This document shows, one piece after another, positions 33,591 to 45,123 of a stretch of 64,000 bases of DNA; within the stretch, counting starts at the first letter, position 1, and every line of letters begins with the position of its first letter. The notes under the pieces are model-generated. The model saw only the letters and a program-made list of their open reading frames with translations, ran no database searches and was not told the origin of the DNA. The DNA comes from Pollenia angustigena (Eukaryota > Arthropoda > Insecta > Diptera > Polleniidae). The translations under genes were made by a program, and so were the position numbers. The stretch covers positions 227,655,127-227,719,126 of the forward strand of contig OV884056.1 of the NCBI GenBank assembly GCA_930367215.1, read 5' to 3'.

Positions 33591-33795
33591 CTAGATAACC
33601 CGTGCGAATATTTCGCACCGTAATTTTTATCAATGAAAATATTAATTTTTCAATTTCTAATTATTTTTCGTCATTAGTGTTAGAAATAAGCTTTAAAATG
33701 AGATATCATTCATTAAATTTGATGCGGTGGTATGGGAGATATTTGCAACCGACAAAAAAAAGTGCTTTAGAAGTAATATATATGATACTTTCTTA
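33591..33795 (-). mobile_element. Helitron 3' end, copy 1
   Basis: Read on the minus strand the segment ends GGTGCGAAATATTCGCACGG with GTTATCTAG, then T: a GTGCGAA/TTCGCAC hairpin ten bases before a terminal CTAG next to T, the classic Helitron 3' terminus. A near-identical 200-base copy is at 56140-56345. No 5' end or Rep/helicase gene found. Confidence 0.75.
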
Positions 33796-34899
33796 CTTGT
33801 TTTTTATTGTAGATCTGGACTCAAAAGGTTTGGTAAATGTTGTCGTGATTATGATTTACCTTCAAATTATTTTAAACTTATGATTATTTTAAACTAATGA
33901 GTGAGTGATTCCTATGAGATGAACAATAACGACATCGAATTGTTCGATGATTTAATTTTTTAATATTAATTATTTTTAATATTAATCTTAGCAACATACA
34001 CAATAAGGAAATGATTTTAACCCCAAACTAAAAAAATTAAGGAAACTAATACTTTTGCTGCTCATAACAAAAACAATATTATTCCTAGGGGTTTCGGTAT
34101 GAAATTATGCAGAAAATACGATTTACTTTTGTTAATTCGATTAGTTGTGCCAAGATGCGAAAAATTTTAAATTAGTTTTTTGCTTCTTATTAATATTGGC
34201 CTTGTTCTATTTAGTTGTTGGTGCCATTGCTGCTTCCATTGCCATTGTTCTAAGTAGTAGAAAATATGTACTTACTACAATAATAATAATGTGGTGACAA
34301 TGTCACGTAATTGTGTAAAGTAAAAGAAATGCAAAAGTTATGTAAAAAAGTAAAAGATATTGAGGAACAACAAAAAAATTTAAAGGAAGAACAGAAAAAA
34401 ACACTAACTTATAGAGGCTGCACTTAAAAAGAAGAGAAGTTAAAATTTAGAGTATAATTTATGGCATTAAGTTTTATACTTCGCATTCGTTTAAGATGAC
34501 ATTTGCATACTTTAATAGGAAAATCGTAAGTACTTTATGTATTTGTGGCTTAACTTAAAGACACAACACTTTTTTACTGGATTTTTCTTTTTAAGTCCCT
34601 TTTAAGAATTTATCTGAGAAACCTTATAATCTTTTTTTATTGCAGATAGAAGATTGCAAATTATTTATGTTTATAGTATTTGTAAGTTAATAAATAAAAG
34701 TTTTTGTTGTTTTTTTTAAGGATTATATGGAGGTCATGCTGAGTTGAAGATAATGTCCCCTTACATAATATACGAGGACTTTTATAAAAAAAGTTAAATT
34801 TTTAAGATGAAACAACTTAAATTTAAAAATAATTATGGGACAGATTTTTATTTATTTTATGTGAATAATATGCGCATTAAAATATTGTTTCGAAACATG
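33796..34899. other. unassigned AT-rich stretch
   Basis: Short AAT repeat near 34280. No gene recognised. Confidence 0.4.
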
Positions 34900-35345
34900 T
34901 CAGTATTCATCTGGCACACTTATAGCCAAAGATCCATTGTTATACCATGGAGTTCCACTAAACAGAAACCCCACCGCATAACCAACCAGACCTTTTAACG
35001 AAGTTGAAAATGTGCTCCCGTTCAACTCATGAGATATCGTGCAAAACGTTAAAGTTTGCGTACACATTTTCGTCATCTCAGCTGCGCAAGTAATCATAGT
35101 GTCCGGCTCCCAGACGTTGTGCATTCCTACCTATACGACAGTGTCCCGTGACAAAATATACTAAATGTGGTACGTCCCTCTTGGTCATCGGTAGTAGAAA
35201 CATAGTTTTCCCGTCATCCTTGAGGGGTCTTAATTGCATGGCAATCCTGCATCCACTGTTTGCGGACCATCTGTCATTAGCAATATCGCCTAAGTTTGAG
35301 TTTGCAGGAGAGCATGTCCTAAAAATATGCACTCATTACTTTTAG
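34900..35345 (-). pseudogene. LINE RNase H C-terminal fragment
   Basis: The minus strand reads WSANSGCRIAMQLRPL, then TKRDVPHLVYFVTGHCRIGR and NAQRLGA, matching the end of the RNase H domain and the TGH-IG-HA-R block of Jockey/I-group LINEs. A frameshifted Cys-containing tail (CAAEMTKMC, TFCTIS) follows. Two short frames (35332-35078, 35124-34900) overlap by this shift. Upstream RT and a poly-A tail are missing. Confidence 0.65.
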
Positions 35346-35864
35346 AAAAACTAAAAAAAGTGAGTTCTGCGCAGTCTGTAGAGAATTATTCTATTAACAA
35401 AGAAATTCAATAGATTGAATCGGTGAAGTTTATGTAAAGTAAAAAGCACTAGCAAAGTTAAGTAAAGTAAACAGCATTAGTCCATTAAGTTTTTGCAAAA
35501 TGCATAAATGTGTTTCGTAATCATTGAGAATGACATAACCAGATATTTTCATTCGTTTGAGAGCATTGAAATTAGTAGAAAATGATAACATTAAACTCCA
35601 AGTTTTAACATCGAAAGTACTGCTTTACGAGGGGCTTACGTATTTCTTTGAAGACCTCTTTTAAAAACGCTTTATAAAAATCTTTCATTCTCTCTAATTT
35701 TTCAAATTTCTGTTTGGGTGCTAGACACTTTGTTTTTTTTTTTTAACAAGAATGTTGAGGTTTAATTCAAAATATACAAAAACAATTATTTTGGCAAAAC
35801 TCAACAAATAAATGCAAGTTTATATGCATTTTAAAACAATATATTTAAAAGGATTACCGAACAT
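35346..35864. other. unassigned stretch
   Basis: The AAGTAAAAAGCACTAGCA / AAGTAAACAGCATTAGTC pair is a short local duplication near 35438-35482. Nothing else recognised. Confidence 0.4.
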
Positions 35865-36007
35865 TCACGGACTTAGTTAATAACAATACGCTTTGTCGAG
35901 ACCTTGATGTAATCACGGAATGAGATCGTGCAAATAGGGTCGAATCTTATACCCGAAAGACGCTTTGTTGCTAGCTTACGCATTAACCCGTAACGAATCA
36001 AAGTGCC

Positions 36008-36097
<90 letters not shown>

Positions 36098-36730
36098 GTA
36101 GTTTAGTTATCCAGAATCTCTTGATGGTCTGGGCATGAAAATTCAAAATGTCAAAAAAAGCATTTAAGTGCCTCGGTTTTTTTTAAACGGTGTAAAAGAT
36201 ACTTCACTCCACCTTATCTCCTTACTATTTATATCCCCTATATCCAACCGAGAATTGAATAATACTCCCATGTTTGTGCCAGTGCTTCAAAGTCTATTTT
36301 GGAGCTTCTTGACCGCTTGCGGGAGAGGGCGAAGGTTCTCATGTGTGACAGTTTGGTATCTAATTCTATTGACTCCCTTGGATACCGTCGCAATGTGGGT
36401 TTTATTGTTAGTACCTGGTTCCCGAAACTCGTCATGTGTTCGTAATACACGTTTCTCCTCCAGAGGTCATCTTTTGTAGTTGATTGGCCAATTCATTGCA
36501 AAACGCATTACAGCGAAAATTCGTTCTTTGTGCGGACTGTTCGAAGGTGAAAAAACCTTGCTCCTGAAGTCTTCCCTCTGACTTTCAACATTAATAAGTT
36601 CAAATCAAATGTCCACAAGCACTACTCCCTCTTTCCTCCTTCCCATTACCAGTTTTCATGGTTCCAACACAATGCGTTAGTAGATGCCATCACCTACATA
36701 AGTGCTGCTGCTTATCAAAAAAGAAAACAT
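35865..36730 (+). mobile_element. LINE 3' fragment, same family as 9126-9990
   Basis: The plus strand reads, with stops and shifts, NNNTLCRDLDVITE, DRANRVES, SLDVLGMKIQN, KKAFKCLGFF and KSILELLDRLRERAKVL, to KSNVHKHYSLFPPS. Block by block it follows the LINE copy at 9.1-10.0 kb. A (TA)n tract at 36012-36095 lies in the middle. Ends in an A-rich tail near 36715-36729. Confidence 0.75.
36011..36094. repeat. (TA)n microsatellite inside a LINE
   Basis: About 40 TA units between CCCC and GGG, within the LINE coding remnant. Confidence 0.95.
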
Positions 36731-36879
36731 TAATTGCAAAATATGCATTAACTAATCAATGACATTTCTTAGCAAAAAGTACAATTCGGCTAATTGAATA
36801 CAAGTCCGTCTTTTAATAATAGAAAAGAGAAAGGGAATGTGTTTATATCAAGTACGAGTTACCCAAATAATAAAGGGTG

Positions 36880-37696
36880 TTTCTTTAAAAAAAATCGGAC
36901 TATCACTCTTTTATCACTTGATAAAGTTGGCACGTTACTGTTAATAGTGGATTATTATTTTTCGTAAACGTCAACCGTTAAGATGAAGAAGTCTTGCTGA
37001 CTTCTTTGAACGACTCGTAATATAATATTTTTCAGTCCCAAATTCTTACAAACTTGCTTTAAAGTTTGATTTTACAGTCCATTTGTAAGAAAACCTAAAA
37101 AGCGCCTTTACGATTTCATATTTAATAAATTGGATTAACAATTATACAAAATTTGTGCTTTATGCTCTAAAAAGTATTTTATGTGCATTAAATAGCTTGA
37201 AAATATGCCCCACTAAAATTTAAAACAAAATAAATGGGAACAAATAGAAGTTGGTAAATTATTTTTCGGGGTGAGTGTTCGTGGCACTATTTAAATTTTC
37301 ATAATAATTCGAATGTGTCTACTTAGTCAAATTACAATTTATAATGCTTTCATACTTTAATTGTCTTATTCCTTCAATATTTTCCAGGAATATGTTCGTG
37401 CACTATCAGAATTTAGCACGTCATAGAGTAAACTTATTAATAAAAAATTTTGTATTCCCAAAAATAGTTTTGAAAATTTAAAAAAGCTTATCGTAAGACA
37501 AAATATTCAATAATTTTATAATATTTGCATTTAAAAACCAGTCAGAAATTACAATCGGCAAAGCACCATAGTATTTACAGACAAATTTTCGAGATTGTAT
37601 TTGTTGTACTGATGCGTATGCATGAGATCACTAAAACAAAGTCATGCTATGAGGTTGAAATTCTTATCAGTTTTTTGTGCCGAATATTATATACCT
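36880..37696. other. unassigned; possible mariner left end
   Basis: TAAAGGGTGTTTCTTTAAAA at 36871-36891 resembles a mariner end but no transposase sequence or second TIR follows. The rest is unrecognised. Confidence 0.3.
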
Positions 37697-37780
37697 TAGC
37701 TCCCATCTAGATACACCTAATGGTGTCTAGTGTATCTACTCCTGCACCTAATGGTCTATAGTGTATCTAGATGGGAGCTA
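37697..37780. repeat. 84-bp perfect-armed hairpin
   Basis: TAGCTCCCATCTAGATACAC at 37697-37716 is exactly inverted at 37761-37780. Two CACCTAATGGTxTxTAGTGTAT half-units lie between. It could be a tiny MITE; TSD not clear. Confidence 0.8.
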
Positions 37781-38492
37781 TGGTCAAATGTGGACCGATT
37801 CCAAAAAAAAAAAAAACTTATATGCAGTAAAATCTTTTTGGGGTGTATTTAATTAATTAATTAATACAAATATAATTAAATGTTTTATGGACCCGAAGAG
37901 TCTATTTCGAAGAAGTTTTAATGGTGACTGTGTGAAATTATAGACCAATTCTCACTATTTACATAGGTTTCGCCCTTCGTACAATTAAAACGTATTTACC
38001 AAATTTTATCACAACCATGGACTGACGGACGAACGTGAATAGATAGATCACTTTAAAAAGTGATACTGTTTCGATCGGTATACTAAAAAACGGGTGTAGA
38101 TTTCTATTATATTCATCAGTGCAAACGTATATAATTGCTTTTTCCTAAATTTTTGCTTATGTATAAAATTTTACAGTTTGAGTTTCATCCCACGTTCAGT
38201 AAAGAGTAAAAATTTTCGAAAAAAATACAGTTCATTTAATTTTGTAAAATTCCATCCTTGATTAAAATAACTTAACGAAAATGAAGTTTGATGAGCTTAA
38301 GCCTAATATAAATTTCAATTAAAAACCAACAGTTTAAAAAACTACATAAAATTTAAAAAAAGCCAGCTGTATAAATTACGATAGCGGCCACAATAGCTTT
38401 AGACAATCTTATCAGGGCCTCGGTGATTACGTTAAAACTGGCAAGTATTCATAATTTTTCTCCTTCGGGTAATCGAGAATACTCGGGCCTAC
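37781..38492. other. unassigned stretch
   Basis: Contains a TTAATTAATTAATTAA run near 37850 and a GATCACTTTAAAAAGTGAT hairpin near 38046. Nothing else recognised. Confidence 0.4.
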
Positions 38493-38822
38493 ATGACCGG
38501 AACTGGATTCAAAAAAAAGCAAAAGTTACAACGCCAAAACAGAAAACCGCAGTCCCTGTTCCAGAAAAAGAAAACCGAAGCTTCTGAGCCAGAACTGAAG
38601 AACGAAATCGCTGTACCAAAACAGAATACAGGAGTCACTTGCCAAAAAATAAAACTGAAGCTCTTGTGCGGAGAGCGAAGTCCCTGTTGCCAAGCAGAAA
38701 TCCGAAGTTCCTGTGTCGGAAAAGCGAGGGAAATCGCTGTGCCAAAGCAGAACGGCGAAGTCCGTATCCCTGAAACAGAAAATCGCTGTCCCAGTGCAAG
38801 GAAACACTCTAAGCAAGTTTAA
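38493..38822 (+). pseudogene. degenerate repeat-coding ORF, unrecognised
   Basis: A 109-codon frame, GC-richer than its surroundings. The DNA consists of diverged repeats of about 27-33 bp of the type GAAGTCCCTGTTCCAGAAAA / GAAATCGCTGTACCAAAACA, which in frame would give EVPVPEKK- or EIAVPKQ-like peptides (EIAVPKQN occurs twice; an ENRxPxxxKK pattern recurs). This looks like the decayed remains of a Pro/Lys/Glu repeat protein or a coding minisatellite. No family recognised. Confidence 0.45.
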
Positions 38823-38909
38823 GTGCCTGTGACCTTCTGTTGTAAATGCCAGTGTTTAAAAAGCTGCAGTTGAGGTAGTAAAAGTCATAAGATTGTGCTG
38901 TAACTTCGA

Positions 38910-39130
38910 CAACTCCATTTTTCATTGGACAAAAATAAACCGTTGCCTTGATTCATTAAATGAAAACAGTCGCAGTAAAGACAAAAGCAAAAAACGAATA
39001 GTTGTGCACGACAAAGAACATCGGCAGTCGACATGATCGGAAGTGTTTGGTTTGACAGACTTAAACTTTTTATAAATCCTGAAGTTAAAGAAGATGGGAT
39101 TTGTGTGTGTTTTTTTTTTTTTTTTGTCTT
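38910..39130 (+). repeat. left arm of a widely spaced inverted repeat
   Basis: Blocks CATTGGACAAAAATAAACGG-like, AAAACAGTCGCAGT, CATCGGCAGTCGACATG, GGAAGTGTTTGGTTTGACAG and AAGATGG recur in inverse order on the opposite strand at 41320-41550. A MITE and unassigned DNA lie between. Confidence 0.75.
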
Positions 39131-39243
39131 GATTTTGCAGTTTGAAGTCTTTAATCACTAGTTGGAGGAACACAAAGAAACTTTTGTTTGATTTATGTAT
39201 GTTTGTATGTATATGTATTTTGTTTTACTGCTATTTTTGTACA

Positions 39244-40061
39244 TACCCAACAAACACGGAGGTTTGCTTTGAAATTGAAAATGATTTGAAATCAACCGTT
39301 TTCTCAAACAACAAACGTTTGATAATGATTTGAAAATCATTTGAACATAATAGCGATCTCAACAAAAAGGGGAAATTATTTTCAAATTGAAAAATGCCTT
39401 TATTTTCAACTTGCTTTCAAACGTAATTCTGAAATGTTTTTCAAACGTGGATTATAATACAATGTGGAATATAAATATTTTATTTTTTTTAATTTAAATT
39501 ATTATTTATTTAAATAAACTGTGAGATTAACATTCGGCACCATAGCTAAAAGATTAAATAATGTTCTTTCCGTCCTCTAATTCTTGGAAAGACAAACTAC
39601 TTGGCTCCTTTTGAGGATTGTAGCAGCGCGATCGTTCAACAAACTTTCTTCACTTTCCCGTTTTATTTCCTTTTTTTCGTATTTTTAATCATTGAAATTA
39701 CTCAAAAATAATTTTTATTTTTCACAAGAAATAAGCTGTTCACTTTAGATTAAAATTTATTTTTAATAGTAAAACACATGTAACCACAAAGTAAAAAATG
39801 TAACTTTAATCGCCATTTTTAATGATTACATTTACTTTTCGCTTTAGTATTTGCCAAGTTTATTTTTGATTTGATTTAACATTTGACAATCATTTGACAT
39901 CAAATTGATAAAACATTTGATATCAAATGTTTATTTTCAAATCATTATCAATTTGAATTTAAATGTTAAATCAAATAATTGAAAAACGTTTACGAACTGT
40001 GTTTGATGTCAAATGATAAAGTCATTTCATATCAAAGGTTTGACTTCGTGTTTGTTGGGTA
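39244..40061. mobile_element. MITE/TIR element, about 0.82 kb
   Basis: The ends TACCCAACAAACACG and inverse CGTGTTTGTTGGGTA. Inward on both sides are TTTGAAATCATTTGA / TCAAATGATTT-type repeats. No coding frame. Confidence 0.8.
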
Positions 40062-41319
40062 CCAAAAATTCTTTGGAAATTAGTGAAATTAAATCGACTT
40101 TATTAAAATTAAGAGAACTTTTACAATACATACAAACCTAATAAACCAAAGAAATAACATACATATGTACTTATACACTTATAAAATTATTACAGTAACT
40201 GATTGTAGGTTATTAAATTCGTTTTCCGTACTGTTAAAATTGAATGAAAATATAGTTATTTTACTAATAATTTTATTGTTTAACATTTATGTTTGTTATT
40301 TGAAAAACAAACTACCAAAAAAAAATGTTTTTCCGTATATTTTTTGTTAAGTAGTTTGATTTTTGTCGGTAAAAATATATTTTTTAAAAGTAAAAACTAT
40401 TCAATTTTACGGAATATGCTGTTTAATAAATAAAAAATTTTAAAATGAATGTAAAAATCATTTGTTTTAAATGAAATGTTAATGATCCGTTTTTTAAATG
40501 AATTTTAAGTTGTTTGAAATGAATTTTCGTTTGAATTTAAAATATTTTGAGTGTATAAAAATTATAATGTTATTTAAAGTTTTATTTAATTTCAAAAAAT
40601 TAAAAAGATTGTTAAGCTTCAAAATAAATAAATATGTATGTACTAGATCGGCTCACCATCTTTCTTTAGCCCTATTTTCATCCATTCATGATCTAGAAAC
40701 TAAATTCGCTATCATATTAGAGTTACTACAAAATTGCATTTATATATCTTCTAGAGCACCGTGTAAAATGCATCTAATTTGCAAAAATCTAAACTCTTTA
40801 CATACAAATGTACTTCGCAAAATAAAAAATTTGATACCTATATTGCCTTATTTAAAACGAAGGGTTATCACCACATCTCATTTTTGTCAAAACCCAAACT
40901 AGCACGAATTTCAAAAAAAGCTAAGACACGTATTCAATTAAATCAACTAAAGATTAAAATATGTTAATTTGGCATTTTTATTACAAACAACCCCGAACAA
41001 AAAATTCAAAAACCGTTTTTTTACAGAAAATCCTTAAAAAAGAACATGGATGATCGTCCTTGGACAAATTGTATATACAGTCGGACGCGCCTTAAAAAAA
41101 CATTTCTTACGATACCCAATTTCTAAATTCATTCTAAAATATACCCTTTTTCAAACTGTTCCAGCTCACGAGAGGTAAAAGCTGGAGCCGAAATATTAAA
41201 AATGTAATCTTAAAAAAGTCCAAGGTTCATTTTTAGGAGGGTACACCGAGCACGAACTTTGCTTCCATACAACTTGATTCGCTCTAATGTACATATTGAT
41301 GTACGCATGTAGTATTGAA
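40062..41319. other. unassigned; longest unexplained ORF at 40498-40902
   Basis: The 134-codon plus frame 40498-40902 starts MNFKLFEMNFRLNLKYF and is rich in Leu, Lys, Asn and Ile, as expected of AT-rich random sequence; its second half is more mixed (SAHHLSLALFSSIHDLETK). No motif recognised and no splice or neighbour context supports it, so I do not call it a gene. TTTTACGGAATATG near 40400 recalls the CACTCACA family units. Confidence 0.3.
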
Positions 41320-41550
41320 AAAAAAATATCGAAAACAAAAACACAAACACATAGTTCCATCTTCGTTAGCTACGGGATTTTTTAAAGTTTCAGTCTGTCA
41401 AACCAAACACTTCCGAACATGTCGACTGCCGATGTTCTTTGTTGTATACAACTTTTCTTTTTTTGCTTTTGCCTTCACTGCGACTGTTTTCATTTAATGC
41501 ATCAAAAGTAAAGGCAACCGTTTATTTTTGTCCAATGAAAAATCAGAAAG
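41320..41550 (-). repeat. right arm of the widely spaced inverted repeat
   Basis: Inverse partner of 38910-39130 (CTGTCAAACCAAACACTTCC, CATGTCGACTGCCGATG, ACTGCGACTGTTTTCATT), with roughly 10-15 percent differences by eye. Confidence 0.75.
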
Positions 41551-41987
41551 CGGAAGAAAAAGCGATTTTTTGATTTTGACTGTAGCTTTTTACACCCTGG
41601 TAAAAGCAATTAGCAGATATATTTACTAAATGAGAATTATTTAAATAGATGTAAGGAGTAATTTAAAATTCTGAGGCTGATATAAGAGAGAAGTGCCGCG
41701 GTGAAGCTAATAGCATAAAATTTTGTTAAGCGTTTTACATTCTTAATCTTTCTCTATAATGTGAATCATATACCTGATACCTAAATATTAAGAAGATTTA
41801 CATATAACTGCCCTATTTAGGGCTTACAACTTAACTCTAGATTAGTAGAAATGTTGCAGTTTTATATTACTGTTTATAACACGGTCAAGTGCGCTTAGCA
41901 AAAACATTAAGCAGTTACAAGTCGTCACTAGCAGTTGTAAAGTTAATTTGTGAAGTTTGAACTCAATTGAGTTGACTTATAATTCTA
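41551..41987. other. unassigned stretch
   Basis: Nothing recognised. Confidence 0.4.
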
Positions 41988-42437
41988 AAGGTAGAAGTAC
42001 ATAACGCGCGCGCTCTGTCGTCTTCTGTCAAGAAACGTTAAGCTAGTGTGTTTTCATAGAACAAGCTACATGCAAAATATTTTAACGCGTTTGCGCCAGA
42101 AAGTTGGTTAACTTTGAACTTTTTAACGCGTTGTGTGTTTTTGACAAGTAATCAGCTGACAATAAAAATAATAATTTAACAAATTTGTGAATCATGAAAG
42201 AAAAACTTATTGAAGTGCTTAAAAAACATACAAAAAAGAATAAATTTAATAAAATAACAAAATCTTTATATATTTTCGAACCCGTTTTTAATGCACAAAT
42301 AAGTAAACAAATAAAAAACAGCTGACAGGAATGGCTTTTGTAACGCGTGTTGTGTAACTTGCAGTTTTTGACGCGCTAAAGTTTATAAACGCACGATACT
42401 TGTCGACGAACTAACGCGTGCTATGTACTTCCACCTT
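41988..42437. mobile_element. MITE, about 0.45 kb
   Basis: The ends AAGGTAGAAGTACATAACGC and inverse (CGTGCTATGTACTTCCACCTT). TTAACGCGTT/AACGCG motifs repeat near both ends (42075, 42118, 42350, 42371, 42413). AT-rich centre without a frame. Confidence 0.8.
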
Positions 42438-42792
42438 AAAGGATCTAATATACAAAATAACATTAACATGTCAGAATTTCCACGTGCAGTTAAGATGATG
42501 GACGAACGAATATTCTTATACCGACGAAACAATTAAAAAACCTCTGCTGGATGGGTGAAATATAAAAAAATTGAGCAGTTGGCTTTTTTGACTTTTTCCA
42601 CTTTCTTAGTAAAATTCTGCACTGTAAAAAGAAGAAAGGACCATAATTACAACAGCAAAAATTTTTACGAAAATTAAAACCTATAAAAAATTTAAAACAA
42701 AATAATAAACAACTATCCAATCAACTCTTGTATAAAGTAATTACATTTAGAATTAAAAAAATAACATACAAACAACCAAAAATTAACTTAAA
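42438..42792. other. unassigned AT-rich stretch
   Basis: The minus frame at 42490-42720 is Phe/Cys-rich and unrecognised. Confidence 0.4.
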
Positions 42793-43539
42793 TCTTCTAT
42801 ATATATAAAAGAGTTGCGTGAGTGACTGACTGATTCATCATCGCCCAGTCCAAACCGCAGACCCTAGAAACTTGAAATTTGGACTAGCGGTTGGTCACTC
42901 CCCAAATCGATCCACTAAGACGGGATTTTTCGAAATTCGAATGTTTAGGGGGTAAAAACGGGAAAATTCGGTAACCTTATATTTCCAAAACTAAAAGAGA
43001 TGCAAAATAAAGGTAATACTTATCGTTGTTCTTTAGAAAAATAAGCGGACAGATGTCTTTTCTGAAATTCGGCCTTATTAGGGAGTAAACGGGTAAAATC
43101 TGAATTTAAGTACTTTTTTGCCATCTTTTGAACCAATAAACATAGAAACAAAGTTAATACCACATTCGAAACTTATCAAAAAAATACGTATAATAATTTG
43201 GTACTCTTTCGAAATTCGAACATTTAAGGGGTGAAAATCGTAACCATTTTTGGTAATTTTTTTTTACAAAATATTTTCCTCCATTCATTGACATATTCGT
43301 ACTAAATTATGGGCTGCCACTACAATACTGAAATTTTTGATACTTTAATGGGGGAAAAATATAGTACCCAAAAAGGAAATACGGGAAATATGACATTTTT
43401 CTTTAGCTTTTTGGTGCTACTAAAGAAGCGAGCTATATGCTAGAATTTAAACAAGTTTAAACCTAGAAAATAAACTTTGGCATAAAAATATGTCCACGAA
43501 GAAAAAGGAGACGCTAAAAAAGTAGCGGGTGTATGCTAG
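42793..43539 (+). mobile_element. non-autonomous Helitron, 747 bp
   Basis: Begins TCTTCTATATATATAAAAGA next to A (42792) and ends CGCTAAAAAAGTAGCGGGTG, TATGCTAG next to T (43540). The 3' end has a CGCTA/TAGCG hairpin about ten bases before CTAG. 5'-TC, CTAG-3', an A/T target and the subterminal hairpin are the Helitron hallmarks. There is no TIR and no Rep/helicase frame. Confidence 0.8.
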
Positions 43540-44116
43540 TTATTAATAAATATTTTTCTATATCCTTCCGAACTTTTTTTTAAATTATTTAAAAAAATAT
43601 ATTGTTCACAACTACTTCTTTAAATATTTTAATATTTTTTATGGATAATATATATACATTAGGGTGGTCGTTAACTGTATGGATCAAATTTTTTTTCTAT
43701 TTTTCCATGCTCTAACCCCTCAATTCGGTGGGAATTGATAAAAAAAACAACTAAAAAAAATTATAAGGACGATCGGCGAAGGCTAAGCCGTCCCTCAAGC
43801 CCGCCAAAGTTTGAGAAAAATCGTAAAGTCCGACTTGTATGACTTATATTTAGGAAAATATTAATTTAACATAAAAATCGTTTTCTAAGAAGTTGTTGTT
43901 AGTAAAGTTTCCAACAACTTTTGCCTTAACAAGTTTTCTCTAAAACTCATATTGAACAAAACCTAATTAAAATAAAAGGAAACAGCAGCATTGGTGCGAA
44001 TTTTTTCTTTAGAACTGTTTTTTCTTACACACGTCAATTCAGCTTTAATATTTGTGTTTGTGTGCGAATGCTTAAAAAAAAAATAGTCAAACGCATATCA
44101 TTTGTTTCTAATATAC

Positions 44117-44186
44117 CACGGTTGATAAAGTTGGTGCAATTGTACTTTTTTGATACAATTCAAAGCCAAAAAGTACGGTGGTACCC
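44117..44186 (+). repeat. mirror copy of a hAT family A end
   Basis: 70 bases (CACGGTTGATAAAGTTGGTG...GGTGGTACCC) match the inverse of 45665-45734 almost perfectly, including the position just inside the flank (TAATATAC versus inverse TAACGTAC). No second family A terminus or TSD accompanies it, so it is a duplicated piece, not an insertion. Confidence 0.75.
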
Positions 44187-44430
44187 TAGAGTGACCGTTA
44201 AAATCAAAAGTTGGATTTATTTAGGTATCACTCGATAAAAAAAAAAACAACTTAAAAAAAATTTTTAGGACGATCGGCGAAGGCTAAGCCGTCCCTCAAG
44301 CCCACCAAAGTTTGAGAAAAATTATAATTTAACATGAAATCTGACTTTTATGTTTAATAAATTAGAAAATATTAATTTTGTAGAAAATTTGTTTACAAGT
44401 TTTTCTTTATCTCTTATTAAACAAAATAAA
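44187..44430 (+). repeat. second internal copy of the hAT left end
   Basis: TAGAGTGACCGTTAAAATCA, then the same GC-rich block (44278-44308) and the following AGAAAATATTAATTTTG region, follow the element's own left arm (43660-43900) in the same orientation with more differences. Confidence 0.75.
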
Positions 44431-44554
44431 CTGAAACTATCGAATAAGCCACTAAAAAATCTAATTTTTAATTCATTAAAGAAACGCATTTTCTATGAAT
44501 TAGTTTAGTTGAAAAACATTTTATTATTATTTATTTAAAAAAAAAACCGACCAG

Positions 44555-44810
44555 CCGGGCACCTGGCGTTTTACCCTTATTTGGGTACGCTGAATTCCGT
44601 GGTGCTAACTGTTTTTTAGGTTAGCTCTTGTTTTCAAAATTTCGAAAACGGAGGAGGTTGCACAGCGTAACTCAAAAACGGTTTAGTTTATAAAATAAAC
44701 TAAAAAAAAAACGAATTTCCACAATAATATTACCTTTAACAATTGTTATGGGTTTTTCTAATATGCGTAGTCGTTTGAGAAACCAAATTTGTTTTGGCAA
44801 TGGGGATAAA
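44555..44810 (+). repeat. diverged dispersed repeat shared with 7640-7960
   Basis: GCCGGGCACC, GCGTAACTCAAAAACGGTTT and ATATGCGTAGTCGTTTGAGA align with the copy near 7.8 kb. Confidence 0.5.
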
Positions 44811-45123
44811 ACAAATTATGTGAGCTTGGTTATACATTTGACCCAACTAAGGGCAATCTTAGCGCTGCAGTGGCCAAATTTAAGAATTATACTAAACCAG
44901 CATATTTGTATGGGAGCACCCCTAAAGGGTGGAGATATAAGGCAAGTATGTTTTAGGAAAATGTTAAGCACAAACAACTAATGAAGGTCCGTCATATATT
45001 TAATCCCCCATAGGGCGATTCCTTGGCAGTTCTGGGGTTTTTTCTTCAATATATTTCTAGTCTGTGTTGACAATTTTATATGAGAGCCCCCTTAAAGAAT
45101 AAAGAAAGCGTGCATGTATGTTA

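Noticed and set aside
35148..35345. plus-strand frame over the LINE fragment
   Set aside because: Shadow of the minus-strand RNase H remnant.
40498..40902. 134-codon open frame as a host gene
   Set aside because: AT-driven composition in the first half, no motif, no support from context; kept only as unassigned.
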